DNA of 64,000 nt from Chitinophagaceae bacterium (GTDB taxonomy: Bacteria; Bacteroidota; Bacteroidia; Chitinophagales; Chitinophagaceae), in NCBI GenBank assembly GCA_016720825.1, contig JADKJV010000006.1, positions 62,001 through 126,000 of the forward strand. Direction: 5' to 3'. The notes under the pieces were generated by a model, which was not told the origin of the DNA, did no database searches, and saw only the letters and a program-made list of their open reading frames with translations. This document shows, in pieces, positions 23,952 to 34,125 of the stretch (position 1 is the stretch's first letter; the number at the start of each line of letters is the position of its first letter). The translations under genes were made by a program, and so were the position numbers.

Positions 23952-26898
23952 TAAATTTAATGACTTCCATACCTGACCGCAACAGGTACAATCCTTTCAG
24001 ATATAGCCCAACGTTCAAGGTTTGCATACCACTGTCCAGCCAGGTCGTCTGCACCAGCTGCCCGTTCCGGCTATATATAGATACTGTTCCCGCAGCCGGC
24101 ATTTTAACCATCAGCTGGCCATGTTGCACCGGGTTTCCAAAAACCTGGATGCCTGCAGTGCCGTTGAAAACCAGGTCCACTACCCTGCTGTAACTGCTGG
24201 TTCCGTTTTCGCTTCGTTGCTGTACCCGGTAATAGTTATGTCCGGTAACCGGTGATGGGTGTATAAAATGGTAAGCAGCACCGGAGGGTTTATTCACTGC
24301 GGTCACATAACCGATCGTAATCCAGCTTTGCCCGTTCACGCTATGTTGAACGGCGTAATCTTTTACATCTACTTCGTTTGCTGTATTCCAGGTAATCAAT
24401 CCTTGCCTGGATTGTTGTGTTGCTTTAATATCAAGCCAGGTAAGTGGCAGTGAAATATTTGCTTCCAGTGCTCCCAGCAATGGTGTTCCTGATCTGGGAT
24501 GCCCGTAATAATCAGTTGTTACAGCCGGGATACTGATCCCGGGTATTGGCACTCCGGGGAAATAATCCAGGCCAGTATTACCGCCGGCATTACTGAATAA
24601 AGGATTAACAGCAGAACTGGACGCATCAAACCCGGCTATCAATGGCAAAGCAGTAACATCTGCGGCATTGAATCTGCCCAGTATGCCACCGGTTCCCAGT
24701 GCATAGTAATCATTATAATCAAGCGTTAACGCACCGGGCGTTCCATAATTAAACAAGGCCGCATAATGATTACCGTTAGCCCCTTCATTACTCCGGAAAT
24801 TGCTGAAGATATTATCCCTGATATCCCTGGTATTGGTATTCGCTGCACTATAGAAGGCATAAGAATTAGCAGCCGCATTTTGCGGTGCCCCGCTGACATG
24901 TACAGTATTAAAATAAAAATTGTTGTTATTGTCTGCAATCCCTGATTCATAAATGCCATATATAATGCCATCTGTTGAAGTACCCCCGGAAGTGCCCACA
25001 CTGATGATGTTGTTGATAAAATCAGTCTTACCGCGTGTGGTCTTGATTCCATATACAGATGCCGCGGTACTTAGCGGGCTTACAGAAAGATCATGAATAA
25101 AATTTTTACTGACGACGTTTGCAGCGCTTGTACTGCCTGCGTAGTAAATACCGGCCACGCCCCCTGTAAATGATGGAAATGTATTGGATATCCCATAAAT
25201 CACATTCCCGCTGATATTTTGTGGCAAAAAAATACTGCTATTAAATACAATGCCAGCTGCAGCCATATCATTCGTTAGCCAATTGTTTCCGTTTGCAATG
25301 GTCAGGTTTCTAACAGTATTACCCACAATAACTGCAAGACCACCGCTGACATAGATGCCTCGTACGCATCCGGGTGAATGAAGCGTCGTGTCGGCACACC
25401 CATTCCTGATGCCAGAAATAATATTACGGGCTATAGTTATGTTACCGTTATTAATCGACCAATATGCATTGTCCTGGTGATAAATTCCGTACATCTGCTC
25501 TGAACCTAAATTCCCGCTAACATAATTTATACTATTAATAGTTGCCGGATCTATGCTTCCAATTATGTTATTTTCAATATATGAATAATTGTTTTCGTAA
25601 TTTCCGGTACTGAAAATTCCATAAAAGTTTGTGAAGGATCCAATACTATTATTAAGCGTAATGGCTCCGATTTTATTATTCTTGCACTGCAAAATAGATT
25701 GCGAAGTAAGTACCATCCCTTTAAATAAAGCAGCTGTTCCGGCAGTAAATACAATAGAACCATTGCCCGAAGCTGCACCAATAATATTACCCTTCTCTGT
25801 GCCCAATAATATATATCCACTATTAGCGGTTTCTATCCCTGTCCATGACGCCCCGGCAGAATTCGACCAATTGAAATTCTGGATAACATTACCCTGGATA
25901 TTGGTTGGAAAATTTCTTCCTGTACTAATATACATCGCCGTGAATTTATTATCATTTGCAGCTGCTTTTGTCCAGGGCGCTGTACTGCCTCCCAATGTGC
26001 CACATCCTGGCGAGCTGCCGCCAATATAATTTTCATTTATTGTAAAAAAATGATCCGCGTCGCTGCTGACACAATAAATAATAGTGTATGGTACAGATGC
26101 TTCAGTAATAAATGAAGCCGTTTGATAGAAACTATTGCCAATGACAGACCAGTTATTATTACCATAGTCAATATATATTCCATAAGATGCAAGCCTTGAA
26201 CTCAGGAAATTGTAAATGTTATTATTTGAAATTGTATTCCTGTCGTTAGTAAGACTTGAACTATTCCCCCTGGCGTAAACAACATAAATGGGCATGTGCG
26301 TTCCATCACCAAATGTTATGTCATTATGATCAATCAGGTTATCATCATTACCCAATGTGCCTGTGGTTGTGCTGAAAAAAAGCAAACCGGAAGCAGCTTC
26401 ACTACCTCTAAGTATGCAATACTTCACGATATTGAACGTCGCATCATTGACAAACCGGATAGTACTGGTTCCGGCTATAGCAGAACTCACGTAACTTACT
26501 ATCACCAGGCTCTTAACCGAACCTGTGGCATTGACCCGGCCATCAATCGTAACATGGTCGGCACCATTCAGGTCTATTAAAGGAGCAGCCGGGTTGCCGG
26601 CAATGTACAAATTGCTTACAACAGGATATATCAGTACCGATGTATAATTTGCCGCACCGGTTCCGCTGCCATACAGTACCGCAGTGGTCGCTTCCGTGGT
26701 ATTAGCTATTACCTGTAACGTAACAGCACCGGTAAGGGTTCCGGCATTGATGTCAGCAAAAGCAGCCTTCAAGGTGGCGTAATCAGCTCCCGACTCGCCT
26801 ACTGTTTTTGTTACTTGTGCAGATGTTGTTTCGGACAGACAGAGTGCGGTGGCGGCACAAATGAGTGCGGTCATGCTACGCAGAATCAGGCACCTCAT
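23878..26898 (-). CDS. T9SS-secreted right-handed parallel beta-helix protein
   Basis: 1,006 residues. Signal peptide (ALICAATALCLSETTSAQ); KTVGESGADYATLKAAFADI, a usual start of beta-helix exoproteins; a long beta-helix (about 90-800) with many NxI/NNxI turns (NSIGSFTNFYGIFSTGNYEN, YIENNIIGSID, IARNIISGIRNG); an Ig-like region (LPLTWLDIKATQQSRQGLIT); and a type A sorting domain (VFGNPVQHGQLMVKMPAAGT to MEVIKFI). The normal family end is at KFI plus one or two residues; here the frame runs on 24 residues and overlaps the cyclase gene by 74 bases. Beta-helix exoproteins bind or cut polysaccharides or act as adhesins; no lyase motif could be assigned. Confidence 0.85.
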   Translation of the reverse strand: MRCLILRSMTALICAATALCLSETTSAQVTKTVGESGADYATLKAAFADINAGTLTGAVTLQVIANTTEATTAVLYGSGTGAANYTSVLIYPVVSNLYIAGNPAAPLIDLNGADHVTIDGRVNATGSVKSLVIVSYVSSAIAGTSTIRFVNDATFNIVKYCILRGSEAASGLLFFSTTTGTLGNDDNLIDHNDITFGDGTHMPIYVVYARGNSSSLTNDRNTISNNNIYNFLSSRLASYGIYIDYGNNNWSVIGNSFYQTASFITEASVPYTIIYCVSSDADHFFTINENYIGGSSPGCGTLGGSTAPWTKAAANDNKFTAMYISTGRNFPTNIQGNVIQNFNWSNSAGASWTGIETANSGYILLGTEKGNIIGAASGNGSIVFTAGTAALFKGMVLTSQSILQCKNNKIGAITLNNSIGSFTNFYGIFSTGNYENNYSYIENNIIGSIDPATINSINYVSGNLGSEQMYGIYHQDNAYWSINNGNITIARNIISGIRNGCADTTLHSPGCVRGIYVSGGLAVIVGNTVRNLTIANGNNWLTNDMAAAGIVFNSSIFLPQNISGNVIYGISNTFPSFTGGVAGIYYAGSTSAANVVSKNFIHDLSVSPLSTAASVYGIKTTRGKTDFINNIISVGTSGGTSTDGIIYGIYESGIADNNNNFYFNTVHVSGAPQNAAANSYAFYSAANTNTRDIRDNIFSNFRSNEGANGNHYAALFNYGTPGALTLDYNDYYALGTGGILGRFNAADVTALPLIAGFDASSSAVNPLFSNAGGNTGLDYFPGVPIPGISIPAVTTDYYGHPRSGTPLLGALEANISLPLTWLDIKATQQSRQGLITWNTANEVDVKDYAVQHSVNGQSWITIGYVTAVNKPSGAAYHFIHPSPVTGHNYYRVQQRSENGTSSYSRVVDLVFNGTAGIQVFGNPVQHGQLMVKMPAAGTVSIYSRNGQLVQTTWLDSGMQTLNVGLYLKGLYLLRSGMEVIKFIADTSAGSYSICRHRRLYCYDAGK

Positions 26899-27050
26899 AT
26901 AACTTATTTTAAAGAGTAATTCCGAACTATGGTAATTTAAGCTATGTACAGCATCCGGAGGATGACCTGGTGCAGAATTAAAAAATATAGCTTACGCTTT
27001 GTATCATAAACGGTTAACTCCACTTTAAATTGGGTTTAGAGACTGGTTTT

Positions 27051-27206
27051 GAAATACAATGACCGCAAAGATGCAAAGGCGCAAAGTATAGACTCAAATA
27101 GCGTGGAGTTTTCCAGGAGTCTGTACAACAAAAAAAAACAAGGACAAACCCATCTTGAGAGTGCGAACTGACTTTGCGCCTTTGCGCCTTTGCGTTGATT
27201 GTATTC
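27051..27206. repeat. inverted array of GCAAAGGC units (nested hairpin)
   Basis: Left arm 27051-27087 (ending GATGCAAAGGCGCAAAGT) and right arm 27166-27206 (ACTTTGCGCCTTTGCGCC, then TTTGCGTTGATTGTATTC) are imperfect reverse complements of about 37 bp. The 78-base loop contains AGACTC and GAGTCT, which pair again. It lies upstream of two divergent genes. Arrays of this GCAAAG(A/G)C type are a known kind of intergenic repeat in Bacteroidota. Confidence 0.8.
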
Positions 27207-27260
27207 AATTCAATTTTATTATTGCAAGGAATATTACCAACACTTCCCCTCCCGAATTTG

Positions 27261-27268
27261 TACATTTG
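27261..27268 (+). promoter_or_regulatory. TAnnTTTG -7 element for the radical SAM gene
   Basis: TACATTTG is an exact match, 19 bases before the TTG start at 27287. This position argues against the longer frame that opens inside the inverted repeat at 27155. Confidence 0.65.
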
Positions 27269-27286
27269 ACCGATAAAACCGCCGCT

Positions 27287-29482
27287 TTGCAGTCACCCGT
27301 TTTCCTGATAACCCCTCCCTTCACACAACTGAATACGCCCTACCCGGCTACGGCATATCTCAAAGGATTCCTCAACACCCGCAATATCCCTGCAGTTCAT
27401 GCAGATTTGGGTATTGAAGTCACTCTGGCTGTATTCTGCAAAGCCGGACTGGACAATCTTTTTAAAGAAATCAGCCGCCAGCACCTGGAATTTACACCCA
27501 ATACCATGCGGATCCTGGCTATGAAAGAAGATTACATTCGCACCATTGATGATGTAATCCTTTTCCTCCAGGGCAAACGCAACACGCTGGCACATCTTAT
27601 TTGCGGAAGGAATTTTTTACCGGAAGCATCCCGGTTTGCACAGGCGGAAGACCTGAAATGGGCTTTCGGCACCATGGGCATACAGGATAAGGCGAAATAC
27701 CTCGCCACCATGTACCTGGAAGACCTGAGCGACCTGATCAAGGAAACCGTGGATGAACATTTCGGTTTCAGCCGCTATGCAGAAAGCCTGGGCAGGTCTG
27801 CGAATAGTTTTGATGAATTATATGCCGCCCTCCAAAAACCATTCACTTATCTCGACACCATCCTGATCCGCATCCTGCAGGAAAAAATGGACACGATAAA
27901 ACCAAGACTGCTCGCAATCTCTGTTCCTTTTCCCGGCAACCTGTACACATCACTGCGCTGCGGACAATGGGCGAAACACCATTACCCCGATATAAAAGTG
28001 GTGATGGGTGGCGGATTTGCAAACACGGAACTCCGTTCCATCAGCGATCCCCGCGTATTTGAGTTTTACGATTTTATTACGCTGGATGACGGTGAAGCAC
28101 CGCTGGAAATTTTATGGGAACATATCCACGGAAAAAAGGAACGCCATGAACTGAAAAGGACTTTCACCCTTTCAGGTAAAAAAGTTGAATATATCAATAA
28201 CACCGCCTGCGCAGATTACAAACAAGGCCAGGTAGGTACACCAGATTACAGTGACCTGCTGCTTGACAAATATATTTCCGCTATAGAAGTGGTGAATCCC
28301 ATGCACAGCCTGTGGAGCGATGGCCGGTGGAATAAACTGACCATGGCGCATGGCTGCTACTGGGGAAAATGTACGTTTTGTGATATTTCACTTGACTACA
28401 TAAAAAATTACGAGCCCATTGCTGCTTCCTTACTGGTGGACCGCATGGAAGAAATGATTGTGCAAACAGGACAAAACGGATTTCATTTTGTGGATGAAGC
28501 TGCCCCTCCTTCCCTGATGAAATCACTAGCAGTTGAAATCATCCGGCGCAAACTGGTTGTAAGCTGGTGGACGAATGTGCGGTTTGAAAAAAATTTTACG
28601 CTGGACAGCTGCCTGTTGCTGAAAGCTTCGGGTTGCATAGCAGTAAGTGGTGGTTTGGAAGTTGCGTCAGACCGTTTGCTGAAACTGATTGACAAAGGTA
28701 TTACTGTTTCACAAGTGGCTAAAGTCTGCCGGAATTTCACCGAATCCGGCATCATGGTCCACGCCTACCTGATGTATGGTTTCCCCACGCAAACGGAACA
28801 GGAAACGATTGATTCGCTTGATATGGTGCGTCAGTTATTTGAAACAGGCGTACTGCAATCTGCCTTCTGGCATTTGTTTACCATGACGGCGCATAGTCCC
28901 GTTGGCATGGACCCCGGCAAATTCCAGGTACGCAAGCAAACAAATGTTACAGGCACATTTGCCAATAATGATATCCAGCACCTGGATCCTTCCGGTGCAG
29001 ATCATGAAACTTATGGATTTGGCTTAAAGAAGGCATTGCTGAATTATATGCACGGCACTTGTTTTGATTTCCCGTTGCAGAAATGGTTTGAATTCAAGAT
29101 ACCCAAACCAACCGTGGCACCTGATTTTATTAAAAAAGCCATTGAAGAACCGGAATTGAATTCTTCCCCAAACAGCAAGCTGATCTGGCTGGGCAAAACA
29201 CCTGCAATCGAAATTATCCAGAAATCAAAGAAGGGAAGCAAATGGGAAGTAATGTCACTGAATTTCCAGACACTCAAAGGTGCTTTTAGCATCAGTGTGG
29301 AGCCGGCCAAAGGAACCTGGCTGTTACAGTTATTACCGCAATTGCATATTTCCAATCCGCAACAGATGACTTTACAAGCCATCAAAGCTGACTATGAAAA
29401 AGCGGGACTGGAAGATTTTGAATTATTCTGGGATAATAAGCCGGTGAGTGGGTTGTATAAGGCGGGATTGCTGAGGGTATAA
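27287..29482 (+). CDS. B12-binding domain radical SAM protein
   Basis: 731 residues from the TTG at 27287 (MQSPVFLITPPFTQLNTPYP). The N-terminal B12-binding-like domain (to about 330) contains ISVPFPGNLYTSLRCGQWAK and VVMGGGFANTELRSI. The radical SAM core starts at MAHGCYWGKCTFCDISLDYI, with three Cys in CxxxxCxxC spacing, as seen in several B12-dependent subfamilies; HFVDEAAPPSLM and VSGGLEVASDRLLKLIDKGI follow. A C-terminal part of about 200 residues follows. Such enzymes often carry out methylations or C-C bond formation; the substrate is unknown. The frame is open upstream to 27155, but that part translates the repeat and lies before the promoter. Confidence 0.88.
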   Translation: MQSPVFLITPPFTQLNTPYPATAYLKGFLNTRNIPAVHADLGIEVTLAVFCKAGLDNLFKEISRQHLEFTPNTMRILAMKEDYIRTIDDVILFLQGKRNTLAHLICGRNFLPEASRFAQAEDLKWAFGTMGIQDKAKYLATMYLEDLSDLIKETVDEHFGFSRYAESLGRSANSFDELYAALQKPFTYLDTILIRILQEKMDTIKPRLLAISVPFPGNLYTSLRCGQWAKHHYPDIKVVMGGGFANTELRSISDPRVFEFYDFITLDDGEAPLEILWEHIHGKKERHELKRTFTLSGKKVEYINNTACADYKQGQVGTPDYSDLLLDKYISAIEVVNPMHSLWSDGRWNKLTMAHGCYWGKCTFCDISLDYIKNYEPIAASLLVDRMEEMIVQTGQNGFHFVDEAAPPSLMKSLAVEIIRRKLVVSWWTNVRFEKNFTLDSCLLLKASGCIAVSGGLEVASDRLLKLIDKGITVSQVAKVCRNFTESGIMVHAYLMYGFPTQTEQETIDSLDMVRQLFETGVLQSAFWHLFTMTAHSPVGMDPGKFQVRKQTNVTGTFANNDIQHLDPSGADHETYGFGLKKALLNYMHGTCFDFPLQKWFEFKIPKPTVAPDFIKKAIEEPELNSSPNSKLIWLGKTPAIEIIQKSKKGSKWEVMSLNFQTLKGAFSISVEPAKGTWLLQLLPQLHISNPQQMTLQAIKADYEKAGLEDFELFWDNKPVSGLYKAGLLRV

Positions 29483-29781
29483 GTCGATATTCTTTAGTCG
29501 CTCCTGCCCGCCGAAGGCCAATACTGAAACGTCAGCGTAATTGTAAGTGGTTACTATTTTTCCGGTAACCACGTTACTTTTACAGCCCCCACTGAAAAAG
29601 GTATGGCTAACCGACGAACCGTAAATAAACTGACGTGTTGGCTTTCCTTACACTAACCTTCGCCGCTAACATGTTCAATATACCACATCAATATGTGTTT
29701 GGAATTATAGTCTGAATAAATAATTTTATATTGAAATACTGATCCCCAAATGCAGGAGAACTACGTTATCAAAAAAACAGT
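29483..29781. other. intergenic region with one hairpin
   Basis: No gene seen. GTGGTTAC at 29547-29554 pairs perfectly with GTAACCAC at 29565-29572 (10-base loop). No T tract follows, so I do not call a terminator. Confidence 0.5.
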
Positions 29782-30945
29782 ATGCCAATTATAAAACAGT
29801 TATTCTTAAGTACAGTCTTTGGTACCTGCCTGCTGAACAGCCATGCACAGGATAAACCCGCAGAAAGGGCCCGTGATTTAGGTATTGCCTTCGAAGGGAA
29901 AACCGGGAAGAACAACGCAATTACCGATGTGCCGGGAATTGAAGTCGGCTATAAAACACTCATCAGCGGTTCCGGTAAACTGGAATACGGAAAGGGACCT
30001 GTCAGAACAGGTGTAACCGTGATTTTACCCAAGGGAAAAACGGGTGACAGCTACCCTGCCGCCTGGTTTTCACTCAATGGTGACGGGGAAATGACAGGCC
30101 TTCCATATATTGAAGATTATGGCCGCGGTTCAGGACCGATTGGAATCACCAACACAAACAGTGTGGGCGCAGTGCGGGATGCCATCGGCGAGTGGACTTT
30201 CAAACATTTTTCAAAAGGTGAGTTCGTGGATTTTTCTTTTGGACTGCCGGTAGTTGCTGAAACCTGGGATGGAATGCTCAATGATATCAATGGTTTTCAT
30301 GTAAAGAAAGAACATGTGTGGGATGCACTTGACAGTGCTGCCGGAGGAAAAATCATGGAAGGCAATATTGGCGGTGGCACCGGGATGGCCTGTTATGGTT
30401 TTAAAGGCGGAAGCGGTACAGCCTCGCGTGTATTTAAAATCGATTCTGTGGAATATACCCTGGGTGTATTTGTACAGGCCAATTTTGGCGGCCGGAGGGA
30501 ACTGATGATCACCGGTGTGCCTGTTGGTAAAGAGATTAAAGACCTGAACCCTGTTTTAAATGAAGTAAAAAGAAAAGATGGCTCCATCATTGTTATCGTA
30601 GCCACGAATGCGCCGCTTTTACCCGGCGACCTGAAACTGGTGGCAAAAAGAGTTACACATGGCATTGCCCGGACAGGAACAATTTCCCACGATGGATCCG
30701 GGGAAATCTTCCTTGCATTAAGCACGGCTACACCCTTAACAAACGAGAAAGGAACACTGGACACCTGGCAGGTAATACCAAAGTCTTTCCTTGATCCGGT
30801 ATTCAAGGCCACCGTAGAAGCCACCGAAGAGGCAATCATCAACGCCCTGTTAGCCGCAGAGGATATGGACGGTATCAATGGTAATAAATGGTTCGGCATT
30901 CCACATCAGCGGCTTAAGGAAATTATGAAAAAGTACGGGAGATAG
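29782..30945 (+). CDS. P1 family (DmpA/BapA-like) aminopeptidase
   Basis: 387 residues with a signal peptide (PIIKQLFLSTVFGTCLLNSH, cleavage near AQ). N-terminus ARDLGIAFEGKTGKNNAITD, then VPGIEVGYKTLISG, is the S58/P1 signature. GGTGMACYGFKGGSGTASRV contains the Gly-Ser at which the precursor cuts itself into alpha and beta chains; the Ser becomes the N-terminal nucleophile. NTNSVGAVRDAIGEWTF and IVIVATNAPLLPGDLKLVAK are further family blocks. The enzyme takes N-terminal residues, often D-Ala or beta-Ala, from short peptides, here in the periplasm. It is monocistronic. Confidence 0.9.
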   Translation: MPIIKQLFLSTVFGTCLLNSHAQDKPAERARDLGIAFEGKTGKNNAITDVPGIEVGYKTLISGSGKLEYGKGPVRTGVTVILPKGKTGDSYPAAWFSLNGDGEMTGLPYIEDYGRGSGPIGITNTNSVGAVRDAIGEWTFKHFSKGEFVDFSFGLPVVAETWDGMLNDINGFHVKKEHVWDALDSAAGGKIMEGNIGGGTGMACYGFKGGSGTASRVFKIDSVEYTLGVFVQANFGGRRELMITGVPVGKEIKDLNPVLNEVKRKDGSIIVIVATNAPLLPGDLKLVAKRVTHGIARTGTISHDGSGEIFLALSTATPLTNEKGTLDTWQVIPKSFLDPVFKATVEATEEAIINALLAAEDMDGINGNKWFGIPHQRLKEIMKKYGR

Positions 30946-30967
30946 AATTACAACCTGCGCGAAAGCT

Positions 30968-31029
30968 TATGCTTACGCTAAAGCTTCAGCATAGGCGCTA
31001 TGCTTACGCTGAAGCTACAGCATAGGACC
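30968..31029. repeat. two tandem 31-bp AAGCTT-centred repeats
   Basis: Units TATGCTTACGCTAAAGCTTC plus AGCATAGGCGC, and the same with small changes. The core of the ideal unit, CGCTGAAGCTTCAGC, is palindromic. They start 23 bases after the P1 peptidase gene and are followed by the GACT heptad repeat. Confidence 0.85.
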
Positions 31030-31043
31030 CGGCGGGCAAGAAC

Positions 31044-31061
31044 GACTAGAGACTAACGACT
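31044..31061. repeat. GACTNNN heptad repeat (three units)
   Basis: GACT occurs at 31044, 31051 and 31058, exactly seven bases apart. The same pattern is found at 42936, 43097 and 47392. Confidence 0.7.
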
Positions 31062-31124
31062 ACCCCCCCTGCTCCAGAGTTTCCGGAAATGGTTTACATT
31101 AGTTGTACATCTAACGCGCTTAAT

Positions 31125-34100
31125 ATGTCCCATCTATCCAGATTACTGCCGCTATTCCTTTTGTCAACCCTGTTATTTACACAACCTGCAAAAAGCCAGA
31201 CTGCTTCCACCCCCTATTTTTATATGCCTGCAGTTTCTCCCGACGGAAGTGAAATTGCATTTGTAACCGCAGGGGATATCTGGACCGTAAAGTCGGCCGG
31301 CGGTGAAGCGCGGTTACTGATTTCAAATCCTGCTACGGAATCCAGGCCATTGTATTCACCGGATGGGAAATCCTTGGCATTCAATTCAACGAGAACAGGC
31401 AATGGTGATATTTATGTGTTGAACCTGGAAACCGGAAAGCTGAACCGGTTAACGTATGATGACGGGAATGATGAACTCAATGCCTGGTCTAAAGACGGGA
31501 AGTACCTGTACTTTTCTTCTTCCAGCAGGGATATCTCCGGTATGCGTGATGTGTATCGTGTAAAAGTTTCAGGTGGTACACCGATGACGGTTTCAAATGA
31601 TCGTTACGTAGCTGAATTCCAGGCAGCACCCGCACCGGATGGACAGTCTGTTGCTTTTGTGGCCAGAGGCGTCGGGGCCAACCAGTGGTGGAGAAACGGT
31701 CGCAGTCATTTAGATGAATCAGAATTATGGTTATTGAAAGACGGAGCAACACCATCACGAACGCGATTTTTCTGTTTGGATCTATGATGTCAAAAAAGGG
31801 GATGCAAAAAACCTGTCGATTATTTTAAAAGGAACACCTGCCGGGGTCAGCACGGAACATGCAAAACTGACTTCCGGTTTCAGGGATCTTGCCCTTTCAC
31901 CAGATAATAAGAAAGTAGCTTTTATCGCCCATGGTGAATTATTTGTTGCCGGTGCAAAAGATGGCGGTGATGCCGTCCGAATAACCATGACAAGTGGCAT
32001 TGAATCACAACCCACCTGGGCATCAAACAGCAACAGTGTTTTTTATATTTCTGAAAGATCCGGTGGTACTCATATTTTCAAATATGATTTCATTACTAAC
32101 AAGGAAACCAGGCTGACAAACGATAAAGAAAAAGATGTATCCCCGCTGCTTTCACCGGACGGGAAATCACTGGCATTTATCCGCAACAACCGCGAGTTGC
32201 TGGTGCTGGATCTTTCAACGGGGAAAGAAACTTCTGTAACAAAAGGATACCTGGGATCACCTCCCTTTGCGCCTTCCGGCACTGTGGCCTGGTCGCCCGA
32301 CAGTAAATGGCTGGCCTATGGCGGCTATGGCGCGAAGTCGTTATTTAATATTTATATAGTGCCTGCCAAAGGTGGTGAGGCAAAACCGGTTTCATTCCTC
32401 GCAAACAGTTTTGGCGGCAATGTAGTATGGACGAAAGACGGGAAATCTGTTTTGTATGCAACCAGCCAGCGGACAGAGACCGGTTACATCGCCCGGATTG
32501 ACCTGGTACCGCAGCAACCACGGTTCCGGGAAGACCAGTTCAGGGATTTGTTTGTTGACCAGGTACCAGCAGAAAAAACGGCAACTCCCAAAAAGGATAG
32601 TGTGGCTGAAATGACAGGAACTAACAAATCACCATCCGGCACGCAGATCACGTGGGAAGGGATTCGTCAACGGCTTTCGTTTTTACCAATTGGTACAGAC
32701 CCGAATGGTTTTATTGTAAGCAAAGACGGTAACACGCTGGTTTTAATCACGAATGTAGCCGGCCAGCAGAATTTATACTCATGGTCGCTGGATGAATTAG
32801 CGCGTGAACCTGCAGTATTAAAACAAATCACAACCAGCACAGGACGGAAATCGGATATCCAGTTCAGCGCAGACAATAAAGAAATCTATTTCCTGGAAGG
32901 TGGCCGTATACAATCTGTTTCCCTCGACTCCAAACAGTCAAAATCAATTTCCGTGACTGCAGAAATGGATATTGATTTCGCCACAGAAAAAATGGAAATG
33001 TTTAAGGAAACCTGGGAAATCCTGCGTGATGGATTTTATGATCCGGAATTTCACGGCAGAGACTGGAATGCTGTACGGAAATTGTATGAGCCTTATGCGG
33101 CCGGTGCGCAGACCCCGGATGAATTACGGCGGTTACTGAACCTGATGGTGGGTGAACTGAATGCATCCCATTCAGGGGTCAGCGGACCTGATGTATCCAC
33201 ACAAACAACCGGCCGGATCGGTTTGAGCTTTGATCGTGCTGCCTATGAAAAAGACGGCAGCTTTAAAATAACGCAGGTGGTTTCATTTAGTCCTGCTGCA
33301 TTGTCGGGCCAGGTCAAAACAGGTGATTATTTAATTGCCATAGACGGTAAGGCATTAACCGCAGATCAAAACATAGACCAGCTGCTTGAGTATAAAACGA
33401 ATCGTAAAGTTGTACTGACCATCCGATCTGCGTATGCCGACAGCAGCCGGCCATTTGATGTGACTGTAAAACCGGTCAGCCAGGGAACAGAGAAAGGACT
33501 GTTATATAAACAATGGGTGCAGCAGCAGCGCGATTATGTCACTAAAGTGAGCAAAGGAAGGTTAGGTTATGTACACATGTATGATATGGGGCTGGGATCG
33601 CTGGACCAGTTATACCTGGATATGGATGCAGAAAATCATTCAAAGGATGGTGTGGTGATTGATGTGCGGAATAATAATGGCGGATTTGTCAATGCTTATG
33701 CCATTGATGTGCTGGCCCGGAAAGGTTATATGAATATGTCGCGAAGGGGTTTACCGGAAGCTCCGGCCCGTGTGCAATTAGGCCAGCGGGCGCTGGATGC
33801 ACCAACGGTACTCGTAACCAACCAGCATTCACTTTCGGATGCAGAAGATTTTACGGAAGGTTACCGTTCATTGGGACTTGGTAAAGTGGTGGGAGAACCG
33901 ACTGCTGGCTGGATTATCTACACCTCATCGGTAGGTTTGATAGATGGCTCTGCGGTTCGTATGCCGTTTATAAAAATCACTGACAATACAGGGAAAAATA
34001 TGGAGTTGGCGCCAAGACCGGTGGATTACCCGGTTTCAAATCCTTTAGGCGATAAAGGAAACGATCATGTCAGGCCCAGGTATTCATTCAGGAAATCCGC

Positions 34101-34125
34101 CTCTCAGATCCATTTATTTTTGTAG
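31125..34125 (+). CDS. tricorn-like S41 protease (beta-propeller, PDZ, catalytic domain), frameshifted and internally deleted
   Basis: Two frames (31125-31787 and about 31760-34125) form one exported protein of about 1,000 residues. Signal peptide SRLLPLFLLSTLLFTQPAKS; WD40-like propeller repeats (YFYMPAVSPDGSEIAFV, RPLYSPDGKSLAFNSTRTGN and others); a helical linker; PDZ (GSFKITQVVSFSPAALSGQV); C-terminal S41-type domain with VVIDVRNNNGGFVNAY and TNQHSLSDAEDFTEGYRSLG, the nucleophile Ser being that of SDAE. At the junction the sequence passes from ELWLLKDGATP to HERDFSVWIYDV; relatives have about 60-65 residues between these blocks, so one propeller blade is probably lost. An alternative start ATG at 31089 would put 12 residues before the signal peptide. 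It overlaps the convergent regulator gene by 22 bases. Confidence 0.82.

Noticed and set aside
27155..27286. N-terminal extension of the radical SAM protein from the TTG at 27155
   Set aside because: The extension translates the inverted repeat and lies upstream of a consensus promoter; the B12 domain starts at 27287.
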